From positions 176,637 to 240,636 of the forward strand of contig NW_020290028.1 in the NCBI RefSeq assembly GCF_003144195.1: DNA of 64,000 bases, read 5' to 3'. Position numbers and translations under genes: made by a program. This stretch comes from Ceraceosorus guamensis (Eukaryota > Basidiomycota > Exobasidiomycetes > Ceraceosorales > Ceraceosoraceae). How positions within the stretch are numbered: the stretch's first letter is position 1; each line of letters begins with the position of its first letter. A model generated the notes under the pieces. That model did not search any database and was not told the DNA's origin. It saw only the letters and a program-made list of their open reading frames with translations. Below are positions 1 to 11,121 of the stretch, in pieces.

Positions 1-3000
1 CTCGTCGAAGTGAAGCTTTCGTTCCGTGCACTTTCGCTGATGGCAGAGAGCGTGTTGCGCACAAATTGGTTGCGTGTCATCCTCTCGACAATATCAGCGA
101 CGTGAAGATCGGTGTTGAGCAGGAGCAAGGAGAAGACGAGCGAATGCACCACGTCCGCGCTCGTGTAGAGCGGCAAGGGGTTGCAAGCCCAGAATCGTTC
201 GCTGAACGCAAAAAGGATTCGGTCCACCTGTTGCGTCTCTGCGCGGAGGAAGAGCTTGTCGCACAGCTTTCGAAACGCATCGTCCACGCGAAGTCCGGTA
301 AAGTCAAAATTGGTCATGTAGAGCGATCTCGCCGTCGACTTGACCAATCCCAGGCCGCCTAGACTTTCAGCGACCTTTTCGCGCTTGATGATCGACTCGT
401 CCTCCTCCCAGCAAGCATGCGCGAGCCTTTTCGCCTGCGCCTCGATATCCACCGCAGGATCCGTTGAATCCATCGCAGTAGCGCTCACACTGCTGCTGGC
501 ACTTCGGCGTGGACTCTTGGTGCTGGCGAGTTCAGCTGGAAGGGCAGCCAGTTTGCCTGCGGGCGTTCCGGATGGGGAAGCCCGTCCAGCGCGCCGCTGA
601 CTTGACGCAACAGTCAGCGCACTGGAGGGCAGAGGGCCCAAGTCCGAGACTTCCCTCGCATGCGTCTTCTTTCCCTTTGCTCCAGGCTCCGTCTCGGTGG
701 GCGTGGTGGGCTCGTCATAGTCCTCGTTCTGAGGTACTAGGCGTATGGAATGCTCGGCATCCAAAGATTCATCAGGATCTGGTGAGGAGCTAGCGGCGGC
801 GGCGGCAGCACCATCGAGGAGAGGAGATCGTGGCGGCGGGGGGTCCTTTGTGCCTGCAGCATTCGCTCTGGCTTGCAAATCTGCCCTCCTGAAAAAGAGC
901 GACCCGGGATCGACGGCGGTTTCGAAGCTCCTTGCACTTTGGGTCGAGACGTTGTCCGAGCGCTTGCCATGACCCTGCAGCTGCGGATCCACCACGCCGT
1001 CGTCCTCAACATCGGCCGGCGTTGTTAGGATCTGCGGAGAGCTTGGCAAGGACGCATCCACTTCGTGTGTCCAACCAGGCGCCGATGCATTCCGAGGCCT
1101 CGGGTCAAGCGCGTATGCGGATGCGGTGGTGTTCGGTGCAGTCACTTCAAACGAGCCACGCCCAGGCGAGACATTACCGGCGGTACGCTTGCCAAGAGGG
1201 GCAATTGGCGATCGCTTGAAGCTGGTCGGCGATCTTGCCCAGCCCTCCGGCGTCTCTACGGCCCCGAGAATGGCATCAGCTGTCCTGACGCCGCTCGTAG
1301 AGCCCTTGTTGTTGCTACGGCGATCAAAACGGTCCAAAGTGGCCGGTTGACTCCAATGTTTTGTTTCATCCTCATCGCCCATGAAGCTGCCTGACCTGGA
1401 GGTGTTGGCATCAATGCCGTGCAGATCCGGTAAAACGGGACTGGGAGTCCAGGAAGGCAGCGGTGCAGCAATCTTGGTCTTGGTGTCTAGATCTCTAGCC
1501 GAATCCGCAAAAGTCTCGTCCATCTGGGTCTGCCAAGCTTTGAGAGTGTGTCTCATTTCGCTGCCACTGGACGTGGACCCACCGACATTACTATCCACTT
1601 TTCGTTTATGGCTTTGATTGGGGAGCCTTGGAAGCTGCTGCGCAAGGTTGTGAGAGGCTGATCGCTGATTGACGCTGGGCTGCGCATTGGAAGCACCACC
1701 AGAAGTCAGAGGAGCAGAACCGGAGCGAGCTTGTGCATCTTTGGCGAGGGGCAAAGGAGGATTGCCGATTCCGATCGGACTTGATTTGTCCTTCTTCGAA
1801 GCCTTGGACATGCGGCTCCCGAACCCCCCAGATGTCTTGCCGAGTGTACTTTGCTCCTGAGCCCACTTAGCGGGCAGCGATGGAACGGGCTCCTCTGCGT
1901 AGTTTGTAGCCGCGCGAGCATGTTCAGCACGGCTGGTCGGAACGCTCTTGGTGCTGGGTGCTTGACTGGCAGCACCATCCGAGACAAAGCTGCTGTTGCT
2001 AGATCTCCTTTGCAGCGAAGCATGGGGTCCGACCGGTAGTCCCAGAGGCGGCAAAGCCAAATTGACCGCGTTTGCTGCATTTTTAGCATCCGTCTTTGGG
2101 TCCTTGTCTCCTCGAAGCTTTCTCAAGAAACCACTCGTCTTCTTCAACCTTTGACTCAAAAAGGTTCCACCTGGCTTGTCGCTGCCACTCGGGTCGGGGC
2201 TACTTAGCCCAACTTCTTGTTCCAACCCCACGCTAGAGCCGCTTGGGCTGATTGGGAATGCTGAGTTTGACCAGGCTGTCGGGGTCGTATTGACAGTCGC
2301 GGCCGGCGACCGCGCCGTTGATTGCGGATCTCCCCGACTACTAGATCTTGGGAACGGAACAGTGGGATTGAGAGTACGACTTGGGGTTGGGCTCAATGCT
2401 GCAGAGCTGTTACCAGTCGCAGGCGGCAAGGAGGAGAGCGCAAGCATGTTGAGATCGTTTCCGCTCCCAGACTCGTTGGCCGAGACGACGTGCGCGGCGT
2501 TTTGCCGACTAGTAGCGGCCTTGGCTTTGCCAGTAGGCGTCAGTGTGGCGCCATTTCTAGCAATTCCAGCTGAGCTCGAATTTGCCTTGGCAGAGCCACT
2601 GAGTGGGTGAATAGGGAGGCTCGGAGCGGAAAGTTCTGCTGCACTAGCTATCGGGCTAGCACCTCCGCTCGGAGGTGTTGCATACCTCCCACTTGTCGCG
2701 CTCGCTCGCGTGCTCGTACTAGGATTTCGCTCGATATTGCGAGGTGGACGTGCTGGAGTCTGAGCGCTCTCCTTTGGAGTGGGAGTTTGGCTCGTACTTG
2801 CGGAAGCGAACTGATATTGACCAAGACGAGGAGTCTGCTCTGACAGTGGTCCTCGACCACCTGTCGAATCCGGCGAGTTCTGCGCTTCGCGGGCGTCGTA
2901 AGTAGTGTTGGGAATTCTAGGCGAGCTCCGGTCCTGACCCGCAATCGAGTGAGTGGAGCCCCGACCTGCCCCACCAAAGAAAGTCTTGGCCTGGTTCGCA

Positions 3001-3551
3001 GATAGCCTGCCGTCCTGATCGTTATCCGCGCGGTGGCGAGTGCTCGAGTAGCGAGGCGGGACATCCTCCTCAGGCTCCGCGTCTTCGATTGGCTCATCTC
3101 TCATCGTGTCCTGTATATCGCCGCCCACATCCGACGACAGCTTGTAGGTCTCGTCCGAGGCCAAGAGCTGCTCGAACGTCTTCCCAGTACGTTGACCCGT
3201 CGTTGTGGTGCCGGAGGAAGAGCTGGTGTTGGATCTGGAAGGCTTCAGCGTTGCGACGTTGGACAGACCCGCTCCTAATTTCGTCGCTGTAGATGCGCTG
3301 TGCTCGCTGCCCGTCAAGCTTCCATCGGCGGCGCTCGCAAAGCTTGTGTTGCTGCCAATGGTGCTAGCTGTACCAGGTCTTTGCCGCGCTCCAAATCTGC
3401 TGGACCCTTCGTTGACAGAGCCTCTCTGCGCGCTCCTGCCGTATGGTCCTCGACGCTGCGAAGAGCTAGATTGCGTAGAGACGTCGGACGGTCTTCTCAC
3501 CTCCTCAGGTGCTGGTGCTCCACCGGTCTGAATGGTACCTGACATGGACAT
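1..3551 (-). CDS. Sec7-domain ARF guanine nucleotide exchange factor, partial (C-terminus beyond left edge)
   Basis: One uninterrupted minus-strand frame runs from the ATG at 3551 (a second in-frame ATG is at 3545) to the window edge, at least 1,183 residues. The first ~1,020 residues are Ser/Thr/Pro/Ala-rich and look disordered. From about residue 1,030 a Sec7 fold begins. The motif LFLRAETQQVDR carries the expected catalytic glutamate (about residue 1,104), and LLLLNTDLHV (asparagine about residue 1,146) matches Sec7 motif 2. Sec7 proteins swap GDP for GTP on ARF GTPases at Golgi, endosome or plasma membranes. The long disordered front and C-terminal position of Sec7 resemble the fungal Syt1/Sec74 group, which usually has a PH domain after Sec7; that part would lie outside the window. 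Family certain, subgroup inferred. Confidence 0.9.
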   Translation of the reverse strand, partial: MSMSGTIQTGGAPAPEEVRRPSDVSTQSSSSQRRGPYGRSAQRGSVNEGSSRFGARQRPGTASTIGSNTSFASAADGSLTGSEHSASTATKLGAGLSNVATLKPSRSNTSSSSGTTTTGQRTGKTFEQLLASDETYKLSSDVGGDIQDTMRDEPIEDAEPEEDVPPRYSSTRHRADNDQDGRLSANQAKTFFGGAGRGSTHSIAGQDRSSPRIPNTTYDAREAQNSPDSTGGRGPLSEQTPRLGQYQFASASTSQTPTPKESAQTPARPPRNIERNPSTSTRASATSGRYATPPSGGASPIASAAELSAPSLPIHPLSGSAKANSSSAGIARNGATLTPTGKAKAATSRQNAAHVVSANESGSGNDLNMLALSSLPPATGNSSAALSPTPSRTLNPTVPFPRSSSRGDPQSTARSPAATVNTTPTAWSNSAFPISPSGSSVGLEQEVGLSSPDPSGSDKPGGTFLSQRLKKTSGFLRKLRGDKDPKTDAKNAANAVNLALPPLGLPVGPHASLQRRSSNSSFVSDGAASQAPSTKSVPTSRAEHARAATNYAEEPVPSLPAKWAQEQSTLGKTSGGFGSRMSKASKKDKSSPIGIGNPPLPLAKDAQARSGSAPLTSGGASNAQPSVNQRSASHNLAQQLPRLPNQSHKRKVDSNVGGSTSSGSEMRHTLKAWQTQMDETFADSARDLDTKTKIAAPLPSWTPSPVLPDLHGIDANTSRSGSFMGDEDETKHWSQPATLDRFDRRSNNKGSTSGVRTADAILGAVETPEGWARSPTSFKRSPIAPLGKRTAGNVSPGRGSFEVTAPNTTASAYALDPRPRNASAPGWTHEVDASLPSSPQILTTPADVEDDGVVDPQLQGHGKRSDNVSTQSARSFETAVDPGSLFFRRADLQARANAAGTKDPPPPRSPLLDGAAAAAASSSPDPDESLDAEHSIRLVPQNEDYDEPTTPTETEPGAKGKKTHAREVSDLGPLPSSALTVASSQRRAGRASPSGTPAGKLAALPAELASTKSPRRSASSSVSATAMDSTDPAVDIEAQAKRLAHACWEEDESIIKREKVAESLGGLGLVKSTARSLYMTNFDFTGLRVDDAFRKLCDKLFLRAETQQVDRILFAFSERFWACNPLPLYTSADVVHSLVFSLLLLNTDLHVADIVERMTRNQFVRNTLSAISESARNESFTST

Positions 3552-5293
3552 ACCGCCGCCGATGGAAGTGTATGATGAGCGCTAGCAATCTCGGGCTGGA
3601 ATTGAATGGGTCTCCTGGATGTGGGCGGGAGACTTGGATAGAGCTGCAATTCAAAACTCCAAAAGCGCTTCAACGGAAGGCGTTTGTGCGGTAAACTTTT
3701 GCGTGAAGTGGCACTTTGTGGCCGCTGCCGCTCGCTTTGTTGAGGCAGACGAGCGATGTGTGACGATGTTTCGATGTGGACGCGAGCTGGTGTAAACGCC
3801 GCGTGAATGGTGAGGCGCTAGTGGTGGACTTGAAGGGCGGACGAGAGGCTGTATGCGGTCGTTGAAGCGCCCGAGCACAGTTGCAAATGAGATGAAGATG
3901 AGCTTAGGAAGCAAAGGGTGGGATGTGGCTGCCTCTGCAAGGACGGCCCGTCTGTGTGTGCTGCTGGTTCCACGACTGGCGGTGTGTGGTGTGATGGAAG
4001 CCAGGGGCGCTATCTTGACGCGGGCCGACGAGGCTTGTCCCCTGAGCCGCGCTGGGTATTGCGAATGCTGCTACTCGCTCACAACGGAGCACGAAGAAAG
4101 CTCGTTGGAGAGCTCGGGCAGAGCTGACCAGTCGCTCAGATTGCACGCGTCGCGGCTGCACCAGTTACGAGCGCAAGTGTTATCAAGTATACGCGAGCCA
4201 AAAACGGACCGGCAGTCGTGTGATGTCCGTCTGTTGTCTTGAGAGATCTAGGTTTCCGATTTGCTTGCGCCGACGCCCATCAGGGATCGCGTGTGGTGCG
4301 ACGGCTGAGTGGATATAGCGCATCAGAGATCGGGTTGGGAGACAAAGGCTAAGCAAGAAACATCAAGAATGAAGAATGAAGAGTGCGAATCTGAATGCTC
4401 ACAACTCCATATCACGACCTTGCTGCCACATGTAAGCTAGTAGTGTAAGTCCACCCCACGCACGCGCTGCGACGACTAGGCTCAGACTGTAGGTACTCCA
4501 GCACACTTTGCATCCCACGCGACTCATTGATCAGAGGCGGTGACGGGTGACTCTTTGCAGTCATCATCAGCAGCAAGCAGAGTATAAGAGCGACTGCATC
4601 AGGGAGAGCTTAAAATAGCGTGCACGGCCTCCCTGCTCCAGCACGACGAGTGCAGTATAGTAAGTGAGAGTCTGAGTGCGCAGGAGCCGTGACCGCGCTT
4701 GCTTCGCACGCGCGACGTACGCGGTGCTTCGCCTCAATCATGGCTGGCGTCGCGGTACTTACCGAACACTCACAGACTCTTGACTTCAATGAGCAGGCTG
4801 CTGCTCCAATTTGAATTCTTGATTGTAGCATTTGCGTGACTTCGAGCTTACCACTCGAGGCTACATCTCACTCACGACTGCAGCGTCGGTCCACTGATTC
4901 GGAATTGTTAGAAGCTATTGTCGATGGGCACCTTGCGATGACTCGTGCCTTGGGGGCAACGGAAGATGCGCATTCTCGAACAATCTTTTACGTGGCCTGT
5001 GTCACGAGTTCATAAGAGTCACGAGTCGTGAGTGCTGCTTATTCAAGATTGGAAGAAGTCGGCCAGCCGTGCGCAATACAGCCGCTAAGCTCGACTTTTC
5101 CGAAGCGCGCCGCGCGTGGTCGGGTCCATTCGCAATTGTGCAAAGTCGAGAGCCGCGCGGTATTGTTGGAACGACCTTGCACGCTTCTCTACCCTTTGGT
5201 CAATCACGAAGCTCATCCATCCAGCCACTGCGCTCGATGTCCAAATTTCAGGCCACCTATTAGCCTCGAGCAAAGGCATTGTATATTGCAGCC
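3552..5293. other. Divergent intergenic region between ARF-GEF and PPR genes
   Basis: About 1.74 kb with no coding sequence I can support. It must hold both promoters. A TATA-like tataagagc lies at about 4580, and a TCACGAGTCGTGAGT word cluster lies at 5001-5034. No tRNA boxes or element ends seen. Confidence 0.5.
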
Positions 5294-8200
5294 ATGAGCG
5301 CTCGAGCGGTGGCTAGACGAGCACGGATCGCTGTTCGGCACGCAGGACTTCAACCATGGGTATCGCAAGCCACAACTACGGCGGCAACCACATCCTCGGC
5401 ACTTCCATCCACTTCGCGAAGCTATGGCGGCTCCGTCACTGCCAGGCAGCAATTCCAAGATAGTGCACCTAATGCTCATGACGAAGCTCCTCAGCCTCGG
5501 GATGCATCAGGCAAGGGTGCTCCGTCCAGTCCAATCCCGGCGCAGACCACCGCAAACGATGGCCAGCCTGCAGGCGAGAGCGCTGCTTCAGATTCTTCAG
5601 TGGGGCAAGCAGGCCCAAGCGAGCATGTGCTGGGCATGACGGCTCCACAACAGTCCAATCATGCTGCTGCCTCAGTCGCCGAGGACGTCTTCAAGATCCG
5701 AGCTCCCGCCGCCTCGATTGCCGGCGGCGCCACACCGCGCCCAGTCGAGCGAGCTCAGTTCAAATCGAGCGACTTACGATTGGGAGTCAAGATGGAGAGC
5801 TCTTTGCTGCAGGCTCGAGAGACAACGAGGGCTAAGCAGGAAAAGCAGAACAAGCGAGGCACTGCCGAGTCAGGTCATAGCAGGAGTCAAGGTCCAAGCA
5901 CGGGCGGCTCTAGGGCGCCAGCGGTCCGTCCAAATGTTTCAGAGGTGACGACGAGAATCAGATCTGCCATCATGGCAGAGGATTGGAAAGCCGCGGAAGC
6001 TGCCGTCTTGCCGAAAGGTTCAGCCTCGCTCGATCAAGTCAGCCTTCTCAACTCGCCCAATCTCGACCTGAGGCTCGTTCCGAAAGAAAAATCATCCCTT
6101 TTGGACCTCTTCACCGAAGCGGTGGACAAGCAGCAGCCCTGCCTGAAAGCGCTCATCGTCCTCACTAATCACGCCTTACGCACATGCGACACCACTGCCT
6201 ATTCAGCAGATCAGCTAGTCAGATGGGTTCAGCTCGTCTTGCGACTCGATCCCACTTTGGACCTAACCTCTTTCGCTCTCCAATTCGGCGAGATTCGCAA
6301 GCAGGGACCTCATCTCGGCCTTGATTTTCAATTGGCAAAAGTACTCGTCCTTTGCTTGTTGAGCAGCGCCGCGAGGTTTTCGAGATCAAGCAAGGGCGAA
6401 GAAGCGAGATTGTTGGCGAAACGAGAAGCAGAATTTGCGATGAGCTTGGCCAGGGGTCAAGCTAGACTTCGGAGATCTTCGCTTCATCAACAAGCGCTAT
6501 CGAGCTTGATCATGAACACCAGCAAGAGCTGGCCGGGAGAAGAAGCTTTGAAAGAGGCTGTATCCAGAACGAAGGAGCTCCTGCCTGTGTTGGACGCAGT
6601 GTGGGGTCTGGATGGGGAGGAGCCAGGAAGCGAAATGGCTCGCGATGAAGAGGACAGCACCGCGACGCATGCAGCACCCTCGGAAGAGGCTAGCGATGTG
6701 CAGATTCAAGGCGCGCCTGTACGCAACGCTTTGGCAAGGCGCTTCGGAGCACTCGTAGAGACGAAATCGTGGAGTTCAGTCGACGATCTTGGCAAGGGAG
6801 CCCGGAGAGCGATCGATATGGGCTTCCTCACGCACCACACAGGCGATCGAGGAACCTCGGATGCCGACTGGACCGACTCCACGTCGGCAATTCAGATTCG
6901 ATCATTGTTGCAGCTAAAAAGACCACGAGAAGCCGCGATGGCATGGGATACACATGTGCGCGCTTCAGGAGGTGATCGACCTTCTGCACTTGTTTGGTCC
7001 GGCCTCTTGTCCGGCTATCTAACGATGGGCAATTGGGAAGCTATGAGGGCGACGTGGGACTCGATGAAGGGACAAGAGAGAGACAGTCATGGTCTCACCA
7101 CCATGATCGCTGGTCTCTTCAGAGCTCGATTGGTGGATGAAGCCCTAGGACTGTTCGATCAGTATCGCAAGAGCAGTTTCTGCGTCATTGCAACATACAA
7201 TGCCGTCCTGCATGGACTTGCAACGCATGGGCAGATATCGACTGCGGACTTGCTCTTCAACGATATGCTTGCTGGACCGGAGCACTTGAGGCCTAATCAG
7301 GCAAGCTTCAACACGCTGCTACGTGCCAATGCTAGGAGGCAGGATCTGCGCAGCGTGTCCAAGACGCTGGAGCAAATGGACGCGGCGGGCGTGGCACCGG
7401 ATGTCGTCACCTTTACGACCATCCTCGATGGGCTACTCAGAGCTGGACATCCCAACGCGACGAAAGACGTGATGAACATTATCAAAGAGACGGGAGTGGA
7501 GCTGAATGCGCAGCTCGTCACTGCCTTGATCAGGTGCACCCTGTTCGACCAGACTCCCATCACTGCCCAATCCGAGGGTCTCGATGTGCTGGGCAGCAGA
7601 GACGAAAATGCGAGTGGAGATCTGCCTCGGGCTAGAGAAGCTTTGCTGATGCTGCTGGACATGGAACGGCATGGACCTGCACCTACTGGCATCACCTATA
7701 CGGCCATCATGTCTGGTCTGGGCAAGATGCAGCTGGCAGATTTTGCCAGATCCATGAAAATGTTTCCCGCGACGTTTGCGAAGAGCGTGCCTCGACTGAA
7801 CAAAGCCGAATCGACGAGTGTTTTGGAAAGCATCGCGCAAGTGGCGCCTCAGACTGCGTTCATGCTGAAGTTGAGAGATCACATGCATCACCGATCCTTC
7901 ATCCCTTCTAGAGCGCAGAATCACATCGTGTTGGATTCGCTCTTGATGCCTAGATGGACCAGAGAGGCGCTTTTGGATGCTTCTCTTGCTCGACTGATCA
8001 ACGATGCGCAGCAGCTCTTTGATCAGAGGGCCATCAACCTGCTGAACGCGATGATGCAGAGAAATGGCGGAATGGATGTGCCTTCTTATAGGACCTGGCT
8101 CTTGGTCCTACGACACCTGATCGACCGCCTCAGATCGGGCGATTCGAGCGCAGCTTCAAAACTGAACAAGGCGCTGGAAATGTACGGAAGAGGTGTGGAT

Positions 8201-8659
8201 GGCCTCTCCACCTCCACCTCTACCGCCGCCACCCCTGCATCGACGACGGAAAGCAACAAGGAAAAGTCGACGCTGAGAAGGATGGTGGCGTTGGCGAGGG
8301 AGGAGAGCGTTAGGTACAAGAAGGGAAAGGTGCAGGCGCAGAATGAAAAGAGTGGTGGTGCGAAGGTGGAGGGACAACGGGGCAAGAGGATGGGTGGGAG
8401 CGCGAAGGATAACGCTGGAGCGGGCCAGGAGCGGAATGCGGTGCGTGGACAGGAGCTGCAGGAGCAAGAAGGAGAAGAGGAAGAAGAAGGGGAAGAAGAA
8501 GGAGGAGGAGCGAAAGCTGATCCGAATGCAGTCTCGATGCCGTCGCGAGAGGGTGCGGCTGGAGCGCGATCGACAATGCACGCCTCCGCTTCTGCCGCTG
8601 GTGAGGCTGATGGAGCGCAGAGACTTCGAGCTGCTGCTGGAGACGACTCCTCTAGATGA
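5294..8659 (+). CDS. Pentatricopeptide repeat (PPR) protein, probably mitochondrial
   Basis: A single-exon gene of 1,121 residues. The ATG at 5294 is the first in frame; the frame is open slightly upstream only through non-ATG codons. The N-terminus is rich in Arg, Ala, Ser and Thr without early acidic residues, as in mitochondrial presequences. PPR-type helices with the typical TYNAVL/TFTTIL openings occur at about residues 568, 634, 672, 706 and 801, for example TYNAVLHGLATHGQ and TFTTILDGLLRAGH. PPR proteins bind organelle RNA and act in processing, stability or translation; the target cannot be read from sequence. The C-terminal ~150 residues are low-complexity, with a long Glu/Gly run coded by a purine-rich tract near 8460-8515. 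No fungal orthologue name can be assigned with confidence. Confidence 0.85.
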   Translation: MSARAVARRARIAVRHAGLQPWVSQATTTAATTSSALPSTSRSYGGSVTARQQFQDSAPNAHDEAPQPRDASGKGAPSSPIPAQTTANDGQPAGESAASDSSVGQAGPSEHVLGMTAPQQSNHAAASVAEDVFKIRAPAASIAGGATPRPVERAQFKSSDLRLGVKMESSLLQARETTRAKQEKQNKRGTAESGHSRSQGPSTGGSRAPAVRPNVSEVTTRIRSAIMAEDWKAAEAAVLPKGSASLDQVSLLNSPNLDLRLVPKEKSSLLDLFTEAVDKQQPCLKALIVLTNHALRTCDTTAYSADQLVRWVQLVLRLDPTLDLTSFALQFGEIRKQGPHLGLDFQLAKVLVLCLLSSAARFSRSSKGEEARLLAKREAEFAMSLARGQARLRRSSLHQQALSSLIMNTSKSWPGEEALKEAVSRTKELLPVLDAVWGLDGEEPGSEMARDEEDSTATHAAPSEEASDVQIQGAPVRNALARRFGALVETKSWSSVDDLGKGARRAIDMGFLTHHTGDRGTSDADWTDSTSAIQIRSLLQLKRPREAAMAWDTHVRASGGDRPSALVWSGLLSGYLTMGNWEAMRATWDSMKGQERDSHGLTTMIAGLFRARLVDEALGLFDQYRKSSFCVIATYNAVLHGLATHGQISTADLLFNDMLAGPEHLRPNQASFNTLLRANARRQDLRSVSKTLEQMDAAGVAPDVVTFTTILDGLLRAGHPNATKDVMNIIKETGVELNAQLVTALIRCTLFDQTPITAQSEGLDVLGSRDENASGDLPRAREALLMLLDMERHGPAPTGITYTAIMSGLGKMQLADFARSMKMFPATFAKSVPRLNKAESTSVLESIAQVAPQTAFMLKLRDHMHHRSFIPSRAQNHIVLDSLLMPRWTREALLDASLARLINDAQQLFDQRAINLLNAMMQRNGGMDVPSYRTWLLVLRHLIDRLRSGDSSAASKLNKALEMYGRGVDGLSTSTSTAATPASTTESNKEKSTLRRMVALAREESVRYKKGKVQAQNEKSGGAKVEGQRGKRMGGSAKDNAGAGQERNAVRGQELQEQEGEEEEEGEEEGGGAKADPNAVSMPSREGAAGARSTMHASASAAGEADGAQRLRAAAGDDSSR
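8458..8516 (+). repeat. Purine-rich GAA/GGA low-complexity tract in PPR gene
   Basis: An imperfect run of GAA, GAG and GGA triplets on the plus strand codes the Glu/Gly-rich stretch near the C-terminus of the PPR protein. Its length probably varies between strains. Confidence 0.7.
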
Positions 8660-8894
8660 TCACCAATGCATGCAATGCCCTTGTCCCCCCCCGGACGAAT
8701 TTCTGAAGCATTTTGCATGTTCCTACTGGACAGCGTGGTCCAAAAAGCGCCGGTGAGTGACCGCGCAGCGACAGCAGTCTCTTGATAGGGCCAACGACAC
8801 GCGTGCGAGAGATGCGCACATGCTCAACATGGGTTCCAGCTCGTCACTCTTTGATAGCTCGGCAAAAGTTGTCCACATCGATGAAAGATGGCAT

Positions 8895-10563
8895 TCAATA
8901 AGGCGTATGTCTTGATTTTTTCTTGTTCATCCTTCCCTCTCTCTCCGCCCCGACCAAGATCTGCGCCTCTTCCTGCTGCACCTGCCTCTGCTGCATTCCC
9001 ACATCCACATCCATCACCAGCTGTTGCCTCGTATTCTCATCCGAAGAAATCATTTCCAAAGCCGTCGAGCGCGAGTTCAAATCCTCGGCGGAGGAGAGGA
9101 GATTGGCATCTGCTTGCCAGCGCATCAAACAACCATCTTCTCCGCCCGTAAAGATATCTCCTTGCCGCGCTTCTCCTGCTTGATGAATGGACCGAACGAT
9201 GTCGGAATGACCTTTGGGGCGGAGAGTGGAAGGAGTCTGAGGAATTTGGACGGCGTCGTAGGCGGCAGAGTCCGAGTCCGAATCCGACAGAAGAGTCTTC
9301 ATAGTCCAGCCGGTCGAACCGTCTTGCCCGTCCAGCTCCAGATCGATTCGTAGAGCTTTTCCTCTTTCGAATCACAGAGAGAGAGCACGAGGGTATGGTG
9401 TTACTTGCGTTCCAGTTCAAAGTGCATGATACGCGCATGCACGGGCCAAATAGATGGCAGTGAGGAAGCATGGGGTGACACGAAAGACTCACGAGATGGT
9501 GCCGACCCAGAAGATGAGATGAGTAGCTTGCGCATGGCTGCTCGTCGGTCCATCCGCGCGCGAATTCCGAGGACTAAACGCATCGATGATGTAATCCGTC
9601 TGCCACTCTCTACATCCCACCGATCTGACATCTAGCGGCTGCAAGACCGCATCGAACTTTTCGAATGCGACAATGTGGAGAGGGGGGAGGCGAGGGAAGA
9701 ATATTGTCAGTCATGTAGATTCATCGAATACAAGAGGGGACCACAAGGTTGTATGCCGATCCAAACGACAACGAATGCAGAGTCGGACAGGGCAGTGCCA
9801 AGTCGAAGATGGAAAAGGCACTCACATTTTCGTTCCAGATGGCTACACTCTGCATATCACTGACCGACCAAAAGTCTCCCATTCCCTTCGCTCTCTCTTC
9901 CTTTACACTCAGCTCCTCTTCCTCCTGCGTGTTCATCGCTGCATCCACACCGCTAAACACCGCTTCCTCCTTCCTCGCTCGCAACATCCCAGACTGATCG
10001 GAAGCGGATGTTTGTGCACACCATCCAGCTCTGGCAATGCTGGCGTCCATATTGCAAACTCCAAGAACCGCATCATCTTCGTCCGTGGTGCGCGTATCCA
10101 ACACGGACAATAGTCCATCCGTACTACCGCTCAGCAACAAATGTCGATGAGTGTGAGAAGGATGAAAGGAGAGAGAGGTGATATCGTCGGAGTGCGATTC
10201 GGTGTATGTGAATTGAGGAGAAGAGGTGGAGGAGAGTAGATCCCTGAATTTGATTTGATTTGATTTGATTTGATTTGATTTGATTTGATTTGATTTGATG
10301 CGATGCATCATTGAAGGTCGATCCGGATGTGATCGCGTGCATCGTCAGCCACTCGTGCGTCTGTCGAAGCAAGACGCTGGCCACAGATGCGCCAACACGA
10401 GATGCCCACTCACCACAGATCTATCACAGCTTCGTAATTCTTCAGTTCCGTCCCAGCTGCCACGTACCTTCCATCGCTGGAACAAGCCAGACAAAGATAC
10501 GGCGCTCCATTTGAGCTTTTCAACTGCTTGAGCAAGTTTTGAGAAGGGCTTGCGCTGTTCTGT

Positions 10564-10601
<38 letters not shown>

Positions 10602-11051
10602 TTCGGAGAGATCCCAAAGGATAGCTCCGTCACCCTGATTGGTGGCGCACAAGACACGAATGCTCTGTGGTGATTGCCCGTTCGAGATCGAGCTCGGGCC
10701 TGTGCTCGCGCTCGCGCTTGGAAGAGTCAAAAGCGCAGAGGTGGCTCCTTGGTTGCTTGAAGCGGAGGAGGAGGGGGAGGGGAGGAGATGCCATGGAAGC
10801 TCAGCCATAGGCTCGAGGGTGGCGCACTGATGTAGTCGCACAGATCCGTCCGATGATCCCACCACCAAGTGCGAGCATCCTTGCTCTGCATATCCAGCCT
10901 GCACTGGCACAATGTGGGTAATGTAAGGTGTGCATGGCAGGTGGATGGATGCGGAGGGAGAAGAGATGCGCTGTGCTTTGCCGCTCTTTAGTGTTGCAGC
11001 ACCAGCACCAGCACCAGCACCAGCACCGCGGTTGGTAGCAGCGGAGCTCAT
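8895..11051 (-). CDS. WDR89: WD40 repeat protein, WDR89-like
   Basis: Four exons in translation order: 11051-10414, 10243-9826, 9656-9493, 9363-8895, giving 562 residues. All three introns start GTGAGT. Joining exon 1 to exon 2 restores the WD motif DLWDLL. WD40 blades are visible: GSSDGSVRLH, GDGAILWDL, HSDDITSLSFHP with SGSTDGLLSVLDTR, and near the end HSDIVRSIHQ followed by FTGGEDGCLMRW. The TDYIID segment and the late HSDIVRS...GGEDG blade are characteristic of WDR89, a single beta-propeller of unclear function. Low-complexity inserts include Ala-Gly repeats near the N-terminus and a poly-Ala run coded by CTG/CAG triplets in exon 1. An Arg-rich in-frame extension upstream has no ATG and is taken as 5' UTR. 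The gene is convergent with the PPR gene, 235 bp apart. Confidence 0.85.
10247..10298. repeat. (TTTGA)n pentanucleotide microsatellite inside WDR89 intron 1
   Basis: About ten perfect TTTGA units on the plus strand lie directly next to the 3' splice site of intron 1 (intron 10413-10244 in gene orientation). On the coding strand the tract reads AAATC repeats and ends at the AATTCAG acceptor. Confidence 0.95.
10563..10602. repeat. (CAG)n triplet repeat coding poly-alanine
   Basis: About thirteen CAG units on the plus strand. On the coding minus strand they are read as alanine codons in exon 1 of the WDR89-like gene. Confidence 0.95.
11000..11028. repeat. (CACCAG)n repeat coding Gly-Ala run
   Basis: A short hexanucleotide repeat codes the Ala-Gly alternation near the N-terminus of the WDR89-like protein. 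Confidence 0.8.
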
Positions 11052-11081
11052 CTTGCTTGCACCTCGCTTGCACCTTGATCG

Positions 11082-11121
11082 CCTCCTCCTTCTCCTCCTC
11101 CTCCTCCTCCTCCTCCTCCTC
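11082..11121. repeat. (CTC)n triplet repeat just upstream of WDR89-like start
   Basis: About a dozen CTC/TCC units lie 30-70 bp upstream of the ATG at 11051, probably in the 5' UTR or core promoter. On the gene strand the tract is purine-rich. Confidence 0.9.

Noticed and set aside
8086-8718. 210-residue minus-strand open frame
   Set aside because: Antisense to the low-complexity end of the PPR gene.
10124-10384. Minus-strand frame VLLRQTHEWLTMHAITSGS as a WDR89 exon
   Set aside because: Splicing directly from 10414 to 10243 restores the WD motif; inclusion would read through the TTTGA repeat and break the frame.
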